Below are positions 56,101 to 64,000 of a stretch of 64,000 bases of DNA, in pieces. Positions within the stretch are counted from its first letter, which is position 1. Every line of letters begins with the position of its first letter. Location of the stretch: the NCBI RefSeq assembly GCF_014529535.1, contig NC_050737.1, positions 5,558,749-5,622,748 on the forward strand. The letters run 5' to 3'. The notes below the pieces were generated by a model. The model worked only from the letters and a program-made list of their open reading frames with translations, was not told the origin of the DNA and made no database searches. A program made the position numbers and the translations under genes. This stretch comes from Bradysia coprophila (Eukaryota; Arthropoda; Insecta; Diptera; Sciaridae).

Positions 56101-59100
56101 CGGATTAACACAGATGCAAAGTTGTTATTGCCGTCGAGGTATTGGATTTAGATGAATTTCCGAATCTAATACTTCAAAGTCTAAGAAGGATAAGTAATTG
56201 TGGTTGGAACTTACAGAATCAGTCTAATAGGAGAAAAGGTTCCTGGAAGCAATTTAACTCTCTCTGTCTCTGATGTCCGAAATGTGCATCTTATATGGAA
56301 AGGATATTCTGTGAATAAGTTCTGTTTGACGATATATGCGGGGGGTTTCTAACGACTCTTCAAGTTATCCTGTTTGAATTTGTTTTCTCTCTTCCGCAAT
56401 TGTGGACATTCCATTTTAAACATTGTACTTGTAATCTCTTTGAAAGGATATGTTCATTGAAAATAGTCAGTTTCCCATTCTATCTTTGAAGAGTTTTTTT
56501 TGTGTTTCTCCTATTCTTAAAAGAAAAGTGTACCTTGCAAAAAGGTCATTTTGACTTGGTAAATCAAACTCAACATCCAACAACTACAAAGGAGAAAAGA
56601 ATCAATCAGGATGTCGAATTGATCCTTGAGAAGATGCATTTTCTTTCCCGATGTACTTTGAGTGACGTATAATTTTACTAGAGAACGTAATACCATGAAG
56701 GGAAATATACATGCGGGAAGTGCAGAGTAAGAAATTTCCTTATCAAAAGTGTGTTTAATTTAGAAAATGTGCGCAATGATTAATTAGTATTACATTCTAC
56801 GGCTAAACAGACCACACGCCTTCAAACATCAATTCGAGATGTGGAAACCTAAATTTGTATACTTTTAACGAGCCCCCTAATTGTACAGTTCTGAATTAAC
56901 GTGAGAACGGAATTGCCTTAATTAAGATAGGGTAAATCATAATAATTTTTTAATGGAACTTTTGTGAACATTTTAAACAAATTATTGTAATAACAACAAC
57001 GCCATAAACAATTCATCAAAGAGGAAAATTTTTTTAATTTTAGACGAAAAAATATTATTAAATGAAATCGTTAAACGAAAAAATCATTTTATTAAACTAT
57101 AACCCAATCCATTTACTATTATTGTGTTAACCCTTCAAGAGTGACGTGCATTTAAATTAGTATAAATCTTTTGACAAAAACGTGCAACATTGTCACGATG
57201 GTTTTGAAAAAGTTTTTATCAAGCCGTCTCTTGTTTCAATAATATAACACGTCATTGCAACAGCTGCATCCACTTTAAACGTTGCATTACCTTAAAATCT
57301 TTCTACAGGAATTTTGATAGACTTTGAACGCAAATGTGTAGCATTTGTTTCGTTTGCAACTATTCGGTACCCGTAAAAGTGTTACGACTGATTGAATTTG
57401 AATTTTATGATAGAATATTCATAGGCAGGTATCATAGCAGTGTATTTGTCTGTTAATTGTAACCCTTATTTATGGTCATTACTTGTTTGAGCTACTGGAA
57501 TAATTCGAAGAACTTAAAAGTACAGAATCTTATCTTCAGAATTAACGAGATTGTTTGCGTGAGAATCCGGCAAAAGATCTAAAAAATTCTTAATTTATCA
57601 TAGACGTCAATCGTATCGCAATATAATCATTTATGTTACTTCGCTTGTATCGAATGCTGTCTGAGGGTCTAATGTTTCATACGAAATCTATTTCTTCAAA
57701 AGTTAAAGCTTACATTCTGCTAGAAAAGATGAACCTATCCAAAGAACTTGGCTTATTTGGGTCATCGTTGTCGGTAGCAGATGATTAACCGTTTCAATTA
57801 GGTCCTGCTACTAGAAACAATCAAAATATAAATTTTGGTGAAGAAAAAATATTTCCACATAAAATCAAACTAAACAACCAAGTTATTAAAAGATGTAATC
57901 GGAAAAACCGCTACACGTTCATCGTCCCGTTCGGGTATACACATTATAATGAAAACAAAACCAAAAAATTTTCATTGTGTACATTTCAACGTGCCCTGTC
58001 GAACATAACGAAAACTACTTCCATAAATCCATAATGCAATATACTCTAATTTAGGGTGCTTAAATAGCAAAGAATTTTTTTTCTCGTATTTATTTTTCAA
58101 TGTCGCCGATTGTCGCTGCAATGCGACGGTATTTTCAGTTGTTAACGATTGAGACGAAAAACCGAAATTGTTAAGATTTCAACACAATCCCAAATGATGT
58201 TTACACAGTTTTTACTACTTAATGGCAAGTCGGTTCTATGTCGATGCCTATAAGCACAGCCAAATCGAGGAAGAAAAATACGAAACAACATTTAAGATTT
58301 AATTGATCATCCTCAAACAAATGTCTTGATAAATTACACAATTCAGGAATATTAAGACAAATGGATTCCATTGGAAATTTTCTACATTTATAAATAAATC
58401 CCGAAACATACAATTTAGGTAGGTAGACCTAACATGCTTTCTGCAATATTAGAAAAGATTAATGTTACTATCAGAGCAATCGTTAAGATATTTATGGGAT
58501 GCTATATTTATTCGATGGTGAGAAATCTAATTTTGGATCAGGTTTTCCCTATTTAGACATTGTAATTGTTTTTCATTTGAGTTTTCTTTCCGTTCCTCCC
58601 GTTCCGGAGATAAGAAATTAGGTTTTTTTACTCGATAATAAGTAGGGGAGTAAGTTTTCCTTGGATAATAAATTGATAACAATATACACTGGTGTGGAAG
58701 GTCAGATTGCTGGTAAATAACTTACATTCAATGGAATAACTTTGCTGCTAATTTTTTTTTGTCAATAAGTTAGAAGTTTATTAGATGATGCGAATAAATT
58801 ATTGTTATGATTTTCGTGAATGTATAAAAGCTGTAATGAGGAAAAATAATAATCAAACGCTGAGCACTGTTTGCCGAAAACAGAATAGGGATAATTTTGC
58901 TTTCATTACTTCATCGGGTCGTTGGTAACTAAAATAAATATGATGAAACTAGTTCATACCACGGGGGTGATATAGATGATTTAGATAATCATAAAAAAGT
59001 GAAAGTCAAGAGATATTTCAATTGGGTTGTTAGGGAGCTGATTAGTTTGGTATCTTCCGAAAATTCAATGCAGGTTTTAGTTATTTGTCGCAAATATTTG

Positions 59101-60678
59101 ATATCCAACTGATTTCCAAGACCTATCACATATTATCATCAGAAAAAATGCTAAGTCTATTACTTCATTTGATCAAAGTATAGTGAAGAGATCGTTATTA
59201 GGCCTATTACTTGATTCGTTTTAACATACGTTTTAGTATATATTTTAAAAGTTTATTTGATGATGCTCAGATTTTTTTATTTGTCAGAAATTTTTCGACA
59301 CTCAGTTCGAGGTCAACTTCAATTTAACCTCGTTAACCTTGTTGGTCAGTGTAAACAAACAAATTGACAAATTTTAGTATATAAAAGGTGACATTAGACA
59401 GAGTCCATCGTTTATTTTCGTTGTCACTATCGTTAAGACATGTGAACGGTTAATTCGAAAATCAAAATGATTAATTTCGAATTGTATTTTTGCGTGCCGA
59501 ATAAAACAACCCTTCCATGTCATTACTTTTCGGACTTTGTCTAACGCGTTGAAGTACAAAATATATCCGTGACTTAGAAGAATTCAGATCATGGAACCGT
59601 CGTCATTGGCAGCGCATAACAAAGAGATGTAGCAATAGTAGTACTAGCAATATATTATATAAGTTGGAAATACTCAATGTTGGTCGCTAGGCAAATAATG
59701 TTAGTTATAACCACCGGAATTACCCTCGTTGGGTTCCGTGCAAGAGGGACATAATCGTGTCGTTTCGAAATAACTTTTATAATCCTAATCTCACTACCAA
59801 AATCAAATGTTAAAATGGTTACATTCAACAGCAGAACCGAAATTAAATAAAATGCGTAATACCAAAATGTTCAAACGAAATGTTTATTATAATCGACAAT
59901 TCTATTCGTACAAAAACCACATGGTGCTCTATATATTGGAAGTGAAAGTTAAAGTTCAAATTTTTATTTGTTTATTTATTACGTAGGCAAGTATGCGTAT
60001 TGCTTATACAGATATGCAACGAACATTCTATATGCACATCCACAGTCTACCATCCAGACAGAACGCATTGTACATACGGTTACATCTTCTACATAGAATG
60101 TATCTTTTTTTATTTTTGAATTTCTAATTTCGTGTGCTTTACTTTTCGACTAAAAACATACATATCTACCGTAATTACCCATAGAAATTAAATATTCGTT
60201 CGTTGCTACTGTTTTGGTTTCTATGTTGTTGTTTTTTTTTCGGTGCTGTTTTGCTTTCACCCATTTTGAGACTTCAACATTCAATTCTGCTTAAGGTAGA
60301 GCCTATTTTTCCGGTCTATTTCGATGAAGGGACAACGAAATAATAACAAAAAACCAACAAAAAACGCATCAAAAATTTTAAACACGCAAAGTTCCTTCTA
60401 TAAAAATGAGGAACAACAACAAAATAAAAAAAAGTTTTCCTTCAAATTTTTATGACTTATTCTTCTTTTAAAAAAAAAATTAGATTTGTATCTAATTAAT
60501 TACATAAACGCTACTCGAAAATCTAATTTTTAATGTCAGCATAATAATGTGGAAACATAACTTTTGTTGACTTGGTCGACTATGGGGTGGAAGACGAACG
60601 GAAAAGTATTTGTTTGTTATTTTTTTTGTCTTTTTTCTTTTTGAAATTACCTATTATTTGCGAGTTGTTGACGTTAGC
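50148..60678 (+). other. Second part of the giant intron
   Basis: AT-rich with no supported exon, gene or element. Many short ORFs are rich in Phe, Tyr, Ile and Lys, as expected by chance at this composition. A run of TATA and poly-T tracts, and AACCAAACCGAACCGAACCAAACC near 55580, are the only patterned stretches noticed. Confidence 0.5.
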
Positions 60679-60780
60679 CAGGGCCTATTTTTTCAAAAAC
60701 TTGAAAAACTAGAAACTTTGCGAAATTTTAGCAATTTTTTTTAGAACTTTTTGGAAATATTTATGTTTTTGAAAAAAAAA
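60679..60780. mobile_element. Remnant of a CAGGGCC-end hAT-like element
   Basis: CAGGGCCTATTTTTTCAAAAAC begins at 60679 and shares its first 15 bases with the end of the 2.53-kb element at 23697. The partner end would read TTTTTGAAAAAATAGGCCCTG; TTTTTGAAAAAAAAA is present at 60766-60780 but the terminal GGCCCTG is lost. No target duplication. Confidence 0.6.
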
Positions 60781-61614
60781 CGGCTATGGTTCCCATCTAT
60801 ATATTTGTTGAGTCTTCATCGTTGAAACTGATCAACGTTTCATACAAGTCTAGTGAACGTTACAGTTGTTTCTGTTTTTCTCTTTCTTTATCATATATTG
60901 AAGAAACTATATTAAAAGAGGAAAATTCACATTTTTAAACATTTGATTAGACTCCTCAAACAACCTCAATAAACACACTCAAGTCCGAGCCATTCATAAA
61001 TTAAGTAACGTTTTTCAGTGCTGTCATAAAACCAAATTTTAAATTACTCTGGACATGTACTTTCTGCGAAGTTAAGACTATGTTCTACCCCCCAATATAC
61101 ATTCCTAAAAGGGGGGAAGAATATCATTTTAACTTAGCAGAACGATTATTTTAAGTTGTTTAAGACTTAATTTTGTGACAGCAATGAAAAAGTTTCCCGT
61201 AATTTATGAATGATGGCTAGGTTCAACTTAAAATGATGTGTGGGTGATATGTGCATGATCACCACTACCTTGCACATGCATCACTTTTCATTTTCACCAA
61301 ATTCACCAATTCGAGAGACCTGAAAAAATTCAATTGGTCGATAATTTGTATGTGAAGTGGGAAAATTGTACAGAAACTAATGTTTCTAGAAGGAAAAAGG
61401 TAACACTAAGTTATCATTGATTATCTATAATAAAAACTTACGTACTTTTACGGGGTATCCGAGTCAATGTTTCGGGTTTCCGGAATTTACAGATTAAATT
61501 GGAAAATTTCAAATTTCATGTAATCGTTTTAGAGTAGGGAAATGGGCACACATACGGTTGCTTCGTAATCATTTTGCTTAAGAACATTTTACGTGTTCCA
61601 AAATATTGTACGTG

Positions 61615-61712
61615 CGTGCTTCCAAATTTTTTATTTTGACGAGTGGGAATACATCCCCTTTGGGTCGAAATATTATCTTTCCACTCGTCAAAATAAAAAA
61701 TTTGGAAGCACG
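61615..61712. repeat. Hairpin with perfect 32-bp arms
   Basis: 61615-61646 (CGTGCTTCCAAATTTTTTAT then TTTGACGAGTGG) and 61681-61712 are exact complements, with a 34-bp loop. Flanks share only TACG. Small MITE or foldback within the intron. Confidence 0.8.
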
Positions 61713-64000
61713 TTTACGAAACGAGATGTACTATTACTTTGACTGTTTTGTTCATGGCAAACGCAAACCATAAGGGACATGCACTAACATTGAAAAAAAA
61801 AATGATTTGGAGCACATTTCAGCTGTCTGCTTAAATCGCAATGTGGAAAGTCTTTAAAAAATGTATTTTACAGATAAAAGATCAACCATCAGCGTCGTTT
61901 TTTTTTAAATGAAAATACAAATTCCTAATGTAAACATCATTTACATTCGTTAACGAAAAATCCTAATACCCACCAAGCAATGCCTGAAAACAACAACAAC
62001 AAAAAAAAACTCATAAAATTCTCACCAACTTCACCATTACACCGCTCAACATATTACTTATCTGTTTTATGAATTGAATTCGTTATGTTTTTCATCATGT
62101 CTATATAAAAATCATCAACAGCCCTATATGTATAATATGGATTCGCGCTATGAAACAAGGGTAGAAAATTTTTGTAGAATGTTTCTGTTCCGGTTTTATA
62201 CGTGCACCGACAATGAAGTTAAATTCCATTGAATTCTACGATTTTTTTTTTCATTTCTAAGAGTAATATTTTTGAATGTAGATGGGGGAGAACACTGAAT
62301 CATTTTTGCAGTCTTTGTTTGCGGGGTGTAGGTAACCAAGCAGGTATAACAGAAAATTTCAATTATAATACAGACAATATGTTGCAAATTAATAGACTTA
62401 AGTAGGTGGATTAAATGATTCTTATTTCGAAAGCTCTTCGGAAGTCTTTTCGTTTAATCATTTCATTAGATAAGGATACAACAGCAGCAGCTTTACCTCT
62501 TGATTACGAAATTCTTCGATTGTAATGCCGTACGTTTATATGTCTGGGTACGGAGTCTATAAATAGTAAACAGTCCATTATCATTTATTATCAACACACA
62601 CTTAATGCGAATAATAAATAAGAAACATCGATAATGACTTATCAATAAAAGACTACAAAAGTTAATGTATTGGAGTTGGACACCATAAACATCCAAATGG
62701 ATAGAATTGGAATCAGAAACTGTTTTTTCTTTCTTTCTTTCATTCATTTCGTCGTTTTACTATTAATTCATGTTTTATATCCACATAGGCGTCGTTCTGA
62801 TGGATCCAAAATTTATTACTTTAATTTACGGAATTATGTCTCGCAATTAAAATGAACGCTGAACGCTGCATAGAGAGATAGAGAACGGAAATCTGTTGTT
62901 TTCATACAAAACGAAACACCACATCAGTTTAATATTGTTGATGTAACGTTTTTTGTTGTTGTTGCAAAGACCGTTTTAAGTATGGGAAAATGAATTTGAT
63001 TTTTGGTTTTTTGATACGATTTTCGTAGCTGAATTATTACTATGAAATCGGCTCACTTTTAAAGAATATTTAACACTTTCGAGCTGCATTTAGCTTAGGG
63101 TCTCACTAAGAGATCTTAGAACTAAAAGGAGACAGATAAACATTTGCGATTCTCCGAACTGTAACATCTTTCCAGATCTACGCTTTTCAAGATTTACTCA
63201 ATCCAAACCGTGTACCACCAATCTACGGTTATTAGCTAATTGTGCATGTCCGTATTTCTTAACAGATCTAGTCGAACTTCAAATGTCCTTCTAATGTAAA
63301 TGACGTTCTGTTTTAAAACCTTAGACACTTGTAAATTCAAAAGCCTCTTCTTCTAACATCACATAAATTTTGAACAGATTGAAACTTAATCCTGAATGAA
63401 AAATTAGACAGATCTTGTATCTCTTCCATAAATATTTTTCTTTCCGATTCCATTATTTCTACGCCATTGACTTTTCCACAGCTTATTTTTCACCCAACTA
63501 AAATTTCCTTCACTTTTATCAATCCAACACATAAATTTGTTATCATCGATACACATTTTATTATTTAACGTTCCGATAGATTTTGTACCCAGAGTACACA
63601 CAGTGAAATGTATATATAATGAAATATTCAAAGCATAGTTTTTGCATTTGTACGAGTGCCGCAATGTCTGAAGATATATATTTATGGCTTCTCTTAAGAT
63701 TGCCATGTTTATAATCTACATAAATGCTTCTAAATATGTCCCCATAGAAGAAACTTGATTACTATTCTAAGTTTGTTCAATTTTTTCCGTACTTTTTGCT
63801 ATGAATTCTGTATTCACAGTATCATGTTCGTAATAAAGCGAAACATGGCAATGGATAGTGTAGGATTAAATGAAATATTATTCCCTTTTTTTGCGCGAAA
63901 GACGAGTACAAATTGAATAAGAATTTTAAAGAAAAAGAAAATTACGAACAGCTAGTTGCAAAGAAAAAGGGTTTTCATCGCTACGATTAAGTTGAATGTA
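61713..64000 (+). other. Last part of the intron in the window
   Basis: AT-rich, no exon, repeat or gene I can support. The intron of the NHS/GUKH-like gene runs past the window end. Confidence 0.5.

Noticed and set aside
63404..63706. 100-codon minus-strand frame near the window end
   Set aside because: Composition (Asn, Lys, Ile, Tyr) is as expected for chance frames in AT-rich DNA; no motif.

Overview
This is eukaryotic DNA that is AT-rich, intron-bearing and full of transposons. It is most likely from an insect, probably a fly of the lower Diptera. The pointers are a TATA plus TCAGTC initiator core promoter, an insect-style CAAAATG start context, a 73-bp intron, LOA-type and other RNase H-bearing LINEs, and an F-box/leucine-rich-repeat gene of the kind amplified in some fly genomes. 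The species call is inference and weak.

Layout. (1) 1-9.7 kb is an old ISL2EU-type DNA transposon with a SWIM/YqaJ gene facing a THAP/DDE transposase gene. Its transposase gene was broken twice: by a 119-bp Mutator-like MITE (9-bp target duplication) and by a complete 6.46-kb LOA-like LINE that sits inside the THAP domain (14-bp target duplication, poly(A) tail, long intact ORFs). (2) 9.8-23.7 kb is debris of an older RNase H-bearing LINE on the minus strand. It is cut by a 1.93-kb hAT-like element and contains two almost identical 5.35-kb tandem units. Each unit carries an intact two-exon F-box/LRR-like gene (414 aa) and a 5'-truncated piece of a second LINE inserted into the RNase H region of the first. 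(3) 23.7-28.1 kb holds a 2.53-kb hAT-like non-autonomous element with an 8-bp target duplication and a second 8-bp-duplication element nested in it, then a ~121-bp minisatellite and a long perfect-looking hairpin. (4) 28.1-30.5 kb has a third, inverted copy of the F-box/LRR gene, flanked by ~0.2-kb inverted repeats. (5) 30.8-31.3 kb encodes a small secreted cysteine-rich protein on the minus strand. (6) 31.9-37.2 kb is a cluster of foldback/MITE elements (950, 679, 368, 134 and 86 bp and others), two of them with clear 8-bp target duplications. (7) 39.3-39.7 kb is the first coding exon of what looks like the insect Nance-Horan syndrome/GUK-holder homologue (WAVE homology domain). It is followed by an intron that runs at least 24.3 kb to the window end, with little in it apart from a few small repeats.

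The host genes that look alive are the three F-box/LRR copies, the cysteine-rich secreted gene and the NHS/GUKH first exon. The LOA LINE looks recently inserted and may be competent. I see no bacterial-style operon, CRISPR array or tRNA/rRNA gene. The clearest things to follow up are the amplification of an intact F-box/LRR gene inside transposon debris, the layered insertion history that can be read from target duplications, and the unusual three-ORF stop/start coupling in the LINE.
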